Origin: Lachnospiraceae bacterium
GTDB lineage: Bacteria; Bacillota; Clostridia; Lachnospirales; Lachnospiraceae
Reading direction: 5' to 3'
DNA: 51,927 nt
NCBI GenBank assembly: GCA_017392525.1
Contig: JAFOVD010000032.1
Location: 1 to 51,927 of the forward strand
Shown here: in pieces, positions 18,401-26,984 of the stretch
Position numbering within the stretch: the stretch's first letter is position 1
Layout: every line of letters starts with the position of its first letter
The notes under the pieces: generated by a model
What the model saw: the letters and a program-made list of their open reading frames with translations, nothing else
The model's database searches: none
What the model was told of the DNA's origin: nothing
Made by a program: the position numbers and the translations under genes

Positions 18401-19959
18401 GGCGGGTTTGTAACCTGAGCAAAAAGCTGCTTGAAATAATGGAATAACGGCTCATCATGTTTAGATAAAACCGCAAGTGGAACATCGTGTCCCATGGATG
18501 CTGTCTTCTCAACACCATTTTCTGCCATTGGAAGAAGTCCATCCTTTACTTCCTCATATGTATATCCGAATACCTTGTACATCTTATCTCTGGTACTCTG
18601 ATCATATTCAGGAATCTTCTTATTTGGAATCTTCAAATCCTGAAGATGTAATAAATTCTGATCCAACCATTCGCCATATGGCTTCTTTGTTGCGTAGGCT
18701 CTCTTACATTCCTCATCGGAAATGATACGTTTCTTCTTTGTATCAACTAAGAGAATCTTACCAGGTTCCAATCTCTTCTTCTCAACAATGTGTTCCGGTG
18801 CAATATCAAGTACACCAACTTCTGATGAGAGAATCAGACGATTGTCATCTGTTACATAATAACGGGAAGGTCTAAGACCATTTCTGTCAAGTGTTGCACC
18901 AACCATATCACCATCTGTGAAGAGAATTGCTGCCGGACCATCCCATGGTTCCATCATTGTCGCATAGTAATGATAGAAATCTTTTCTCTTTGGTTCCATG
19001 AAATTATTATGTTTCCATGGTTCCGGAATCATCATCATAATGGAAAGTGGTAATTCCATTCCATTCATGTAGAAGAATTCCAATGCATTGTCCAGGCTTG
19101 CGGAATCAGATCCCTTGCCATCAATAACAGGGAAAATCTTGTCCATATCCTGCTCAAGCAATTCATTTGTAACTGTCTCTTCTCTTGCGAGCATACGATC
19201 GATATTTCCTCGAATCGTATTAATCTCACCGTTGTGAGCAATCATTCTGTATGGATGTGCACGTTCCCAACTAGGAGTTGTGTTTGTGGAGAATCTTGAA
19301 TGAACCATTGCAATTGCTGTTGCATAGGTTGGATCCTCTAAATCACTGTAGAATGCACGTAACTGGTTAACCAGGAACATACCCTTGTAAACAATTGTTC
19401 TTGAGCTAAGAGAACAAATATATGTATCCTCGGAGCTCTGCTCGAATTCTCTTCTTGCCACAAAAAGCTTACGATCGAATTCTCTGCCTCTGTGGCAGCC
19501 CTTTGGACGCTTAACAAAAGCTTGCATAATCTTAGGCATGCAAGAGACTGCAACCTCACCCAAAATCTCCGGATGAGTTGGAACTTCTCTCCATCCCAAG
19601 AATTCCATTCCTTCTTTTTCTACAATCACCTGGAACATACGCATGGCAAAAGTTCTCTTAATGTCTTCCTGTGGAAGGAAAAACATACCAATACCATAAT
19701 CGCCTTCTTTGTCCAGTTCAATTCCACATGCCTTGGCTGCTGTCTTGAAGAACTCATGTGATATCTGTGCAAGAATACCAACACCATCTCCAACTTTACC
19801 AGTGGCATCTTTTCCGGCTCTATGCTCCAGTTTCTCAACGATGGACAATGCATCGCTCAGGATTCCATGATCTTTCTTACCGTCAATGGAACAAACCATT
19901 CCAATACCGCAGGCATCATGTTCTCTGGAGTTATAAAGCATGTTCTGAGTTTCTTTCAT
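15442..19959 (-). CDS. gltB: Glutamate synthase large subunit (alpha)
   Basis: The 1505-residue enzyme converts glutamine plus 2-oxoglutarate into two glutamates. An N-terminal segment of 16 residues precedes Cys17 in [10 protein letters not shown], which becomes the N-terminal nucleophile after propeptide removal. The glutaminase domain runs to about 420, followed by the central domain and the FMN-binding synthase domain ([30 protein letters not shown]... region, [24 protein letters not shown]). A 3Fe-4S cysteine set is in [21 protein letters not shown]. The GXGXG beta-helix is the C-terminal 250 residues. Full length for bacterial GltB. A leader with two inverted repeats lies upstream after the dapL terminator. 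Confidence 0.98.
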   Translation of the reverse strand: [1505 protein letters not shown]

Positions 19960-20004
19960 CTTTTTTCTTCCTTTAATCCTCTTTAATAAACTACTCGGAT
20001 ATAT

Positions 20005-20018
20005 AGTCCTATAGGACT
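20005..20018. promoter_or_regulatory. 14-bp perfect palindrome upstream of gltB
   Basis: AGTCCTATAGGACT is a perfect palindrome 46-59 bases before the gltB start. It could be an operator or a leader hairpin; I do not recognise it as a known nitrogen regulator site. Confidence 0.5.
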
Positions 20019-20021
20019 TTG

Positions 20022-20059
20022 TATGATTCTTCGTCTATATGAGCTAACGAAAAATCATA
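20022..20059. promoter_or_regulatory. 12-bp inverted repeat upstream of gltB
   Basis: TATGATTCTTCG and CGAAAAATCATA face each other over a 14-base spacer with one G-U type mismatch. Together with the palindrome at 20005-20018 it fills the space between the dapL terminator and gltB, so regulation of gltBD probably acts here. No confident -35/-10 pair could be placed. Confidence 0.5.
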
Positions 20060-20066
20060 ATAAAAA

Positions 20067-20137
20067 ACAAGCGACACGGAATCAAAACCGATTACATAAA
20101 CATAATCGATTTAAGAAGTGACCCCATTGTCGCTTGT
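20067..20137 (-). terminator. Terminator of the asnS-asnA-yerC-dapL operon
   Basis: On the minus strand ACAAGCGACA pairs perfectly with TGTCGCTTGT, followed by TTTTTTATT. The enclosed 51 bases contain an inner CGATTA/TAATCG hairpin, making a long two-part structure 12 bases after the dapL stop. Confidence 0.85.
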
Positions 20138-20148
20138 ACTTTATCTAC

Positions 20149-21342
20149 TTACTTATTTTCCTTCAGAAAATCACGGATTCGCTTCATTGCTTCACGTGTA
20201 TTTTCATGTGTGTTAAACGCCGTTAAACGGAAGAAGTATTCTCCACTCTTTCCGAACCCCTGACCCGGCGTACCAACAACATAACACTTTTCTAAGAGAT
20301 TGTCAAAGAATTTCCAAGAATTTTCTGAACATTTCATCCAAATGTATGGAGAATGCTTACCACCTGTGTAGTAAATACCCAGTTCATCCAGCACATCTGT
20401 AATGATTTTTGCATTTTCTTTGTAGTATGCAATATTATCTTCAATTTCTTTTTCACCCTGTTCTGTGAAGACTGCTTCTGCTCCTCGCTGAACAATATAG
20501 CTGACTCCATTAAACTTAGTTGTCTGTCTTCTTAACCAGAACTTATTCAGTGATGCATCATCGAATACCAGATCCTCAGGAACAACCGTATAACCGCATC
20601 TGGTACCGGTGAAGCCTGCCTTCTTAGAGAAACTGCAGAACTCAATAGCACACTTCTTAGCTCCCTCAATTTCAAAGATAGAATGAGGCAAATCATCTGT
20701 TACAAAACACTCATAAGCACTATCAAATAAGATGATGCTCTGATTCTCCAATGCAAATTCAACCCACTGCTTTAACTGCTCTCTTGAATATACAGCTCCT
20801 GTCGGGTTATTTGGCGAACAAAGGTAAATGATATCCGCCTTATACTTCTCTTCCGGCATAGGCAGGAAATCATTTCCTTCATTTGCTTCGGCATAAATAA
20901 TCTTACGACCATCCATCTCATTGGTATCAACATAAACCGGATATACAGGATCTGTTACAAGAACTGTATTCTCGCGGCTGAATAAATCAAGAATATTACC
21001 AAGATCAGACTTTGCACCATCGGAGATAAAAATCTCATCCAGATTTAACTTCACATCATATCTGGCATAATACTTCTGGATTGCAGTCTTAAGGAAATCA
21101 TATCCCTGTTCCGGACCATATCCATGGAAATGCTCACTTGTGCCCATTTCGTCACAAGCCTTCTTCATTGCTTCAACAACCGATTCCGGAAGTGGTCTTG
21201 TAACATCACCGATTCCCATACGAATCAGCTGATCTGAAACCTCCGGATGACTCTCCTGCCACGCAGATACACGTCTGGCAATCTCTGCAAAGAGATAGCT
21301 CTCTGATAAATTCTTATAGTTTTTCTCAACATGAAAAGCCAT
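20149..21342 (-). CDS. dapL: LL-diaminopimelate aminotransferase
   Basis: The enzyme makes LL-diaminopimelate directly from tetrahydrodipicolinate and glutamate, feeding lysine and peptidoglycan synthesis. The 397-residue sequence has the family signatures IRMGIGDVTRPLP near the N-terminus, GYGPEQGYDFL, FISDGAKSDLGN, CSPNNPTGAVY and the PLP lysine in FCSFSKKAGFTGTRCG. ATG at 21342 follows AGGAGG. It is the last gene of a run after asnS, asnA and yerC and is closed by a strong terminator. Its use of glutamate as amino donor fits its place among nitrogen genes. Confidence 0.95.
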   Translation of the reverse strand: MAFHVEKNYKNLSESYLFAEIARRVSAWQESHPEVSDQLIRMGIGDVTRPLPESVVEAMKKACDEMGTSEHFHGYGPEQGYDFLKTAIQKYYARYDVKLNLDEIFISDGAKSDLGNILDLFSRENTVLVTDPVYPVYVDTNEMDGRKIIYAEANEGNDFLPMPEEKYKADIIYLCSPNNPTGAVYSREQLKQWVEFALENQSIILFDSAYECFVTDDLPHSIFEIEGAKKCAIEFCSFSKKAGFTGTRCGYTVVPEDLVFDDASLNKFWLRRQTTKFNGVSYIVQRGAEAVFTEQGEKEIEDNIAYYKENAKIITDVLDELGIYYTGGKHSPYIWMKCSENSWKFFDNLLEKCYVVGTPGQGFGKSGEYFFRLTAFNTHENTREAMKRIRDFLKENK

Positions 21343-21378
21343 AGTTATGCCTCCTATTCTCTTCAGCCTAGCTTCTCG

Positions 21379-21666
21379 CTATTTCTCAAGCCTGTTTAAC
21401 ACTGTTTCATATCCATCATCGCCATAAGTCAATGCACGATTAACACGACTGATGGTTGCTGTGGATGCACCTGTTGCCTTTGCAATATCCTGATATGTTT
21501 TATCTTCTCTCAGCATACCTGCCACCTGAAAGCGCTGGCTCATAGCCTCAAGTTCACTAATAGTACAGAGATCTTCCAAGAAATGGTACATCTCATCACG
21601 GTCTTTTAAAGTGAGAAATCCATCCAATAGATTATTCATACTTTCATCGCGTACTTGTTTGCTCAT
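21379..21666 (-). CDS. TrpR-like regulator, YerC/YecD family
   Basis: This 95-residue protein is a TrpR/YerC-type DNA-binding protein. The helix-turn-helix region is in the second half (EDKTYQDIAKATGASTATIS followed by RVNRAL), and the first half (LTLKDRDEMYHFLEDLCTISELEAM) matches the family's dimer helices. Start is ATG at 21666 (MSKQVRDESM), with GGGG upstream; a TTG four codons earlier would place the ribosome site inside the gene. Homologues commonly sit beside pcrA or amino acid genes in Firmicutes; the target and any ligand are unknown. It lies between asnA and dapL in one operon, so it may regulate that operon. Confidence 0.88.
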   Translation of the reverse strand: MSKQVRDESMNNLLDGFLTLKDRDEMYHFLEDLCTISELEAMSQRFQVAGMLREDKTYQDIAKATGASTATISRVNRALTYGDDGYETVLNRLEK

Positions 21667-21725
21667 TTTATACCCCAAACTTTCTTTTATTTTTTGTTTT
21701 GGTTATCAGCATATTGCAATTGTTC

Positions 21726-22736
21726 TTATAAGATAATTACACCACGTTCTGCAGCGTAATCCACTTCTTCCTGTGGCCAGATGGATACCTGAACCTCGCC
21801 GATATGGGCTTTTCTAAGGAAGAACATACAGATACGAGACTGACCAATACCACCACCAATGGTATATGGAATCTTCTTTTCAAGAATAGACTTCTGAAAT
21901 GGAAGGGATGCTCTGTCTTCTGCACCTGCAAGTTTCAACTGTTCCTGAAGAGAATCCTCATCTACACGAACGCCCATAGATGACAATTCCAATGCAATAT
22001 CAATAACCGGATAATAGACGATGATATCACCGTTTAATTTCCAATCGTCATAGTCAGGCGCACGGCCATCATGCTTTTCACCTGATGCCAATGTACCACC
22101 TATCTGCTCAATGAAAACTGCGCCTTTTAATTTGGCAATTTTATATTCTCTTTCCTTTGGAGTCAGGTCAGGATACATATCCTCCAGTTCCTGAGATGTA
22201 ATAAATGAAATCTCCTCCGGAAGGAAACAGTCAACATATTCATACTGATTTGAGACATACTTCTCGGTTACACGAAGGGCTTCGTACACAGACTTTACAG
22301 TCTTGCGAAGGGTCTCTTCTGTTCTGTCAGACTTCTCGATTACCTTTTCCCAATCCCACTGATCTACATAGATTGAGTGAATATTGTCAGTATCTTCATC
22401 TCTACGAACAGCGTTCATATCAGTATATAAGCCCTCACCAACATGGAAACCGTAACGGCCCAGGGCCATACGTTTCCACTTGGCAAGAGAATGTACGATT
22501 TCTACCTCTTTATCCTCTAATTCCTTGATTCCGAACTTAACCGGACGCTCTACACCATTTAAGTTATCATTTAAACCGGATTCCGGTGTGACGAATAACG
22601 GTGCTGAAACACGGTGAAGGTTTAATTCCGTAGCAAGCTGTGCCTGAAAGAAATCCTTAACCTTCTTAATTGCAATCTGAGTCTCCTTTAAGTTCAGAGC
22701 AGGTGTATACTCCTCTGGTATTATAATCTTAGCCAT
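21726..22736 (-). CDS. asnA: Aspartate-ammonia ligase (AsnA)
   Basis: The enzyme forms asparagine from aspartate, ammonia and ATP (AMP-forming). It is 336 residues long like E. coli AsnA (330) and shows the family's class II synthetase-like blocks: RVSAPLFV and [13 protein letters not shown] early, [11 protein letters not shown], then [30 protein letters not shown] and [16 protein letters not shown] near the end. It follows asnS by 51 bases. Together with AsnS this makes and uses asparagine from one transcript. The ribosome site is weak (GAGAG). Confidence 0.96.
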   Translation of the reverse strand: MAKIIIPEEYTPALNLKETQIAIKKVKDFFQAQLATELNLHRVSAPLFVTPESGLNDNLNGVERPVKFGIKELEDKEVEIVHSLAKWKRMALGRYGFHVGEGLYTDMNAVRRDEDTDNIHSIYVDQWDWEKVIEKSDRTEETLRKTVKSVYEALRVTEKYVSNQYEYVDCFLPEEISFITSQELEDMYPDLTPKEREYKIAKLKGAVFIEQIGGTLASGEKHDGRAPDYDDWKLNGDIIVYYPVIDIALELSSMGVRVDEDSLQEQLKLAGAEDRASLPFQKSILEKKIPYTIGGGIGQSRICMFFLRKAHIGEVQVSIWPQEEVDYAAERGVIIL

Positions 22737-22787
22737 CTTTTTTCTCTCTTTTCTCTTAAATCAATTTACTGTCCTAAATACGAGCAA

Positions 22788-24173
22788 TTATAATTCGCAA
22801 GTACCAACTGTTCTTGGGAATGGAAGCACGTCACGGATATTACCCATACCTGTGATGTACATAACTGCACGTTCAAATCCAAGTCCGAATCCGGCGTGAC
22901 GTGAAGAACCGTACTTTCTAAGATCCATATAGTAATCATATGTCTCTTCCTTCATACCAAGTTCTTCCAAACGAGCCTTTAACTTCTCATAATCATCTTC
23001 ACGCTGAGAACCGCCGATGATTTCACCGATTCCAGGAACAAGACAATCCATAGCAGCAACAGTCTTGCCATCTTCATTAAGCTTCATGTAGAAGGCCTTG
23101 ATTTCCTTTGGATAATCTGTTACGAATACAGGCTTCTTGAAGATTTTCTCTGTAAGATATCTCTCATGTTCTGTCTGAAGATCACATCCCCAGAATACCT
23201 TGTAGTCAAACTCATCATTGTGCTTTTCTAATTCCTTGATTGCATCTGTATATGTGATACGACCGAAATCAGAGTTAACAACGTGGTTCAATCTATCTAA
23301 CAGTCCCTTATCGATAAACTTGTTGAAGAATGCCATTTCTTCCGGAGCATGCTCTAATACATAGTTGATTACATACTTCAGCATAGATTCAGCAAGGATC
23401 ATATCATCATCAAGATCTGCAAATGAAATCTCAGGTTCAATCATCCAGAACTCTGCAGCATGTCTTGTTGTATTAGAGTTCTCTGCTCTAAATGTAGGTC
23501 CGAAAGTATAGATGTTTCTGAATGCCTGAGCAAATGTCTCACCCTGAAGCTGTCCTGAAACTGTCATATTAACAGCCTTACCAAAGAAATCCTGCTTAAA
23601 ATCAACAGCGCCTTCTTCATCCTTAGGCACATTGTCAAGATCCAATGTTGTTACCTGGAACATCTCACCTGCACCTTCTGCATCAGAAGAAGTCAGGATT
23701 GGTGTATGTACATATACAAAGTCTCTCTCCTGGAAAAACTGATGAATTGCATATGCGATTAATGAACGCACTCTAAATACTGCCTGAAATGTATTTGTTC
23801 TCGTACGAAGATGTGGAACTGTACGAAGATATTCCAATGTATGTCTTTTATTCTGAATAGGATAGTCAGGTGTTGACTGTCCTTCTACTTCTACATTTGT
23901 TGCCTGAATCTCAAATGGCTGCTTAGCTCCCGGTGTCAATACGAACTCACCTGTTACAACTACAGCAGCGCCAATATTTAACTTAGCGATTTCGTCAAAA
24001 TTATTGACTTTATCTCCATAAACGACCTGAATGGTCTCAAAGAATGTTCCATCGCTAATTACGAGGAAACCGAAATTTTTACTATCACGATTATTTCGTA
24101 CCCAACCACCAATCGTTACTTCTTTGCCACTATAGGCTTCTTTGTTGCGGTACAACTCTCTTACGGTTACCAT
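22788..24173 (-). CDS. asnS: Asparaginyl-tRNA synthetase
   Basis: The class IIb synthetase charges tRNA-Asn. An N-terminal OB-fold (about 1-110, [20 protein letters not shown]) is followed by the catalytic core with motif 2 ([22 protein letters not shown]) and motif 3 ([13 protein letters not shown]). Length 461 is typical. ATG at 24173 follows GGAGG. It is the first gene of asnS-asnA-yerC-dapL. A promoter is visible 35-63 bases upstream; the short leader has no room for a T-box. Confidence 0.98.
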   Translation of the reverse strand: MVTVRELYRNKEAYSGKEVTIGGWVRNNRDSKNFGFLVISDGTFFETIQVVYGDKVNNFDEIAKLNIGAAVVVTGEFVLTPGAKQPFEIQATNVEVEGQSTPDYPIQNKRHTLEYLRTVPHLRTRTNTFQAVFRVRSLIAYAIHQFFQERDFVYVHTPILTSSDAEGAGEMFQVTTLDLDNVPKDEEGAVDFKQDFFGKAVNMTVSGQLQGETFAQAFRNIYTFGPTFRAENSNTTRHAAEFWMIEPEISFADLDDDMILAESMLKYVINYVLEHAPEEMAFFNKFIDKGLLDRLNHVVNSDFGRITYTDAIKELEKHNDEFDYKVFWGCDLQTEHERYLTEKIFKKPVFVTDYPKEIKAFYMKLNEDGKTVAAMDCLVPGIGEIIGGSQREDDYEKLKARLEELGMKEETYDYYMDLRKYGSSRHAGFGLGFERAVMYITGMGNIRDVLPFPRTVGTCEL

Positions 24174-24207
24174 AGATTTTCCTCCATTTTATAATTTTAT
24201 CTCATCT

Positions 24208-24236
24208 AGTTTATCGCACTAAAGTATCCATTTCAA
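24208..24236 (-). promoter_or_regulatory. Promoter of the asnS operon
   Basis: On the minus strand TTGAAA (24231-24236), a 17-base spacer and TAAACT (24208-24213) lie upstream of asnS. It is back-to-back with the DUF4317 gene promoter. Confidence 0.6.
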
Positions 24237-24249
24237 GATTATTTTTTAT

Positions 24250-24267
24250 TACAGCCGGCAGGCTGTA
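24250..24267. promoter_or_regulatory. Inverted repeat between divergent promoters
   Basis: TACAGCC-GGCA-GGCTGTA is a perfect 7-bp dyad placed between the two divergent -35 elements of asnS (24231-24236) and the DUF4317 gene (24289-24294). This is a natural place for an operator controlling both sides. It is not followed by a convincing U-tract in the direction of either gene. Confidence 0.5.
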
Positions 24268-24288
24268 TGTACAATCAAAAGTCAATGC

Positions 24289-24317
24289 TTGTTTGAAGCA
24301 AACTGTAATATTATAAT
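24289..24317 (+). promoter_or_regulatory. Promoter of the DUF4317 gene
   Basis: TTGTTT (24289-24294), a 17-base spacer and a perfect TATAAT (24312-24317), 40 bases before the ATG. Confidence 0.75.
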
Positions 24318-24357
24318 AAAGTCCGTGTAAGAACAGAAAATAACAGGAGTGTGAATT

Positions 24358-25587
24358 ATGAATAAACGTGAAGTAACCGAAATTAAGAGGCGTTTAAAGA
24401 AAGAATCCGTATCAATCTCCAAGATGGTAGGTTGCTACGTAGATTCATCTAAAGAAAAAGTTGTAAAATTTCGTCATTCCTTCCTCAATCTGGAAGACGA
24501 AGAATTCTATAAATATCTGGAGATTGCCAACAAAGTACTTTCAGGTAAACTTGGAAACAATCTGGTGGAGTTATCATTTCCAACAGAGACAGAGGTAAAT
24601 GGCGGACCACAGCAGTCTCTAATGGCGCTTCGTGAATCCGGACTGGAAAATGATGATTTGTTGGATGCCTTCTATGACCATGTGATTGAAACCTATGATA
24701 CCATCGATAACTATCTGATTCTTTTATTCCATGATATCTACGATGTACCGATTAAAACATCAGATAACCTCGCTTTGGATGACTCGGAAGAAGTATATGA
24801 CTATATTCTCTGTGCAATCTGTCCTGTGTCTCTGTCCAAACCGGGACTTTCATACCATGCTGAAGAGAATTCTATTGGCGCTGTAGATCGAAACTGGATT
24901 GTAGGAGCAACCGAATCCGGCTTTACATTCCCTGCATTTACAGATCGTAGTGCAGATATCCATTCCATCCTTGTGTACACCAAAAATGCCAAGGAGCCTC
25001 ATAAAGAATTCTGGGAAAACGGTCTCGGATGTACATCCAAGTTCACTTCCACAGAAAAGAAAAATGCCTTTACCAATATGGTTAGTCATGCGATGGGACC
25101 GGAAAATGAAGAGACTGAGGACGTACTGATTGAAGTTCAGGCCAATCTGAATGCCTATATTGAAGAGGAAGCTCCCCTTCACGAAAAAGACGATCCGATT
25201 ATTCTGACTCCGGAAGCAATTGCTCCTATTCTGGAAGAAAGCGGTATCCGCGAGGACAAAGTAAAACGTATTCAGCAGGACTACGAACAGTTCTTCCAGG
25301 AAACTCCTCCGGAAGCAGAAGAACTTCTGGATACCAAGGTTCTCAAGGACAATGAAGCCAGAATTGAAAAGAAGGTGCTTCAGGAAAAGGTAGTTGATTT
25401 AACAAAACAGCTGGAATCTGCCGGAGTTATCAACAAAGATGGGGAAGATATTGATATCGTTCTGAAGGTCAGCTCCGATCGTGTAGATCAAATTACTGCC
25501 ACATTTGTCGACGGACAGCGATGCCTCGTCATCCCATTGGAAGCAGATGACCAGGCCACTGTAAACGGCGAAAAGAAAATATTCTAG
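24358..25587 (+). CDS. DUF4317 family protein
   Basis: The 409-residue protein begins MNKREVTEIKRRLKKE and contains the phrases RFSHSFLNLEDEE-like (here FRHSFLNLEDEEFYKYLEI) and CPVSLSKPGLSYH that I associate with DUF4317 proteins of clostridia. No signal peptide or membrane helix; it looks cytoplasmic and acidic in the C-terminal third. Function is unknown in the family. ATG follows AGGAGTG. It has its own promoter, divergent from asnS. Its TAG stop overlaps the TAG of the convergent gene within one CTAG. Confidence 0.85.
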   Translation: MNKREVTEIKRRLKKESVSISKMVGCYVDSSKEKVVKFRHSFLNLEDEEFYKYLEIANKVLSGKLGNNLVELSFPTETEVNGGPQQSLMALRESGLENDDLLDAFYDHVIETYDTIDNYLILLFHDIYDVPIKTSDNLALDDSEEVYDYILCAICPVSLSKPGLSYHAEENSIGAVDRNWIVGATESGFTFPAFTDRSADIHSILVYTKNAKEPHKEFWENGLGCTSKFTSTEKKNAFTNMVSHAMGPENEETEDVLIEVQANLNAYIEEEAPLHEKDDPIILTPEAIAPILEESGIREDKVKRIQQDYEQFFQETPPEAEELLDTKVLKDNEARIEKKVLQEKVVDLTKQLESAGVINKDGEDIDIVLKVSSDRVDQITATFVDGQRCLVIPLEADDQATVNGEKKIF

Positions 25588-26984
25588 AAATTCAAATATT
25601 GAAGATAGTATTTTTCAAAATCCTCGTGATTAGCAAGGAGTATCTCCTTCGCCATTCCGGGGATTTTTTTCATACGCGCCTGCAGATCTAAAGCGCCGTT
25701 TTCTGAGGATTCTTCTCTCAGAAACCTCTCCGCTCCTCCAAGGGATGTATTGGAAACAGCAACCACCCGATTCGCCAGTTCCTCCGGCAATAAACCAATC
25801 TGCACCGCGGCCTCCACAGAGATTGCATTTCCAAGGCCGCCCGCCAGATACACATGAGCGATTTCCTCTATCCTAATACCGGAAGATGCAATCAATATTT
25901 CTATTCCGGCACGAATTGCTGCCTTGGCAAGTTGCACCTGTCTGATGTCCTCCTGGGTAAAATAGATTTCATCCCCCTGCATTCGCCGATAGAGAACAAA
26001 TCCATCCTCACGATATTCTTCTGCCAGAAGTCCGCTTCGATCCATATCTCCGTCTAAAATCAGATTTGCACAGGCAGACACGACTCCCGCACCACAGATT
26101 CCAACTGCAGGCTTGCCGTCAATTGTCTCCACACGGGAGAAACCTTTCTTGATGTTCACATCTGTAATTGCCCCCGGGATACCGGCCACACCTCTTTTAA
26201 TATTGCCGCCCTCAAATGCCGGGCCTGCTGCTGTAGATGTAATATAAAATCCGTCACGATTTCCTAGTACCATTTCACCATTCGTACCAAGATCCAGTAA
26301 CAGATTGTATTCCTCCGACAGATCCATATCGAGTTTATACACGCCGGATACAATATCGCCTCCAACAAATGCCGAAAATCCAGGCATCAGATAGATATTT
26401 TCCTCTCCAAGTCTGTGGTATGTGATATCTCCCGGCTGAAAAGGAGCCTTGGACAGACCAGTGACATCCTGTCCTTCCAGCAGATGCTCCATGGCAGTAT
26501 TTCCGGAAATCAGTATCTTCCCTCCCCGGAAATGAACACGCTCCCCTAAGTCTGTAAGATCCCTTACCATAAGATCTCGGAGTTCTCTTCCGTAACCGCG
26601 AACAGCAGCATCGATTCTCGAGATTATATCATGACCATAGGTCCGCTGATGATTTTCTCCTACAGCAGTTTCTCCTGTCGTAAGATTCTTAACAGCAATG
26701 GTAGTTGAACCAAGGTCCACAGCCAAAAGCTGTGGACCTTCACGCCATTCAGGATTAAATTCTACCGGGATTTCAGCTACAGATTCTCCTGAAACCTCTA
26801 CTCCACGGTACTGTACAACCAGGTTGTCTTCCATCTCAGTCTGGCAGGCAAGTACATATCGCTTACTCTTCTCCGGTTCATCCTTGGACCAGATAAGGAC
26901 TTTACACCCGCCGCATTTTCCTGCTCCACCACAAGGAGAATCAATCAGAATATGCTGTTGTCTCAAATAATCTGAAATCCTCAT
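25584..26984 (-). CDS. ASKHA-domain [2Fe-2S] protein, RACE-like (DUF4445)
   Basis: An N-terminal plant-type ferredoxin remnant (about 1-60) keeps the cysteines of CGGAGKCGGC and a later LACQ. The rest is an actin-like ATPase fold: LAVDLGSTTIAVK (phosphate 1), LLLDLGTNGEMVLG (phosphate 2) and YLAGGLGNAISVEAAV. Such proteins include reductive activators of corrinoid proteins (RACE). At 466 residues it is shorter at the N-terminus than typical RACE proteins. No corrinoid protein or methyltransferase is nearby, so its partner is unknown. Its ATG directly follows the TAG stop of the diguanylate cyclase, and its ribosome site lies within that gene, which indicates one operon. Confidence 0.85.
   Translation of the reverse strand: MRISDYLRQQHILIDSPCGGAGKCGGCKVLIWSKDEPEKSKRYVLACQTEMEDNLVVQYRGVEVSGESVAEIPVEFNPEWREGPQLLAVDLGSTTIAVKNLTTGETAVGENHQRTYGHDIISRIDAAVRGYGRELRDLMVRDLTDLGERVHFRGGKILISGNTAMEHLLEGQDVTGLSKAPFQPGDITYHRLGEENIYLMPGFSAFVGGDIVSGVYKLDMDLSEEYNLLLDLGTNGEMVLGNRDGFYITSTAAGPAFEGGNIKRGVAGIPGAITDVNIKKGFSRVETIDGKPAVGICGAGVVSACANLILDGDMDRSGLLAEEYREDGFVLYRRMQGDEIYFTQEDIRQVQLAKAAIRAGIEILIASSGIRIEEIAHVYLAGGLGNAISVEAAVQIGLLPEELANRVVAVSNTSLGGAERFLREESSENGALDLQARMKKIPGMAKEILLANHEDFEKYYLQYLNF

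Noticed and set aside
15727-19976. Long plus-strand open frames opposite gltB
   Set aside because: They lie wholly within the well-conserved gltB frame, have no ribosome sites and no recognisable product.
24174-24236. T-box leader for asnS
   Set aside because: The leader after the predicted promoter is too short and shows no T-box sequence.
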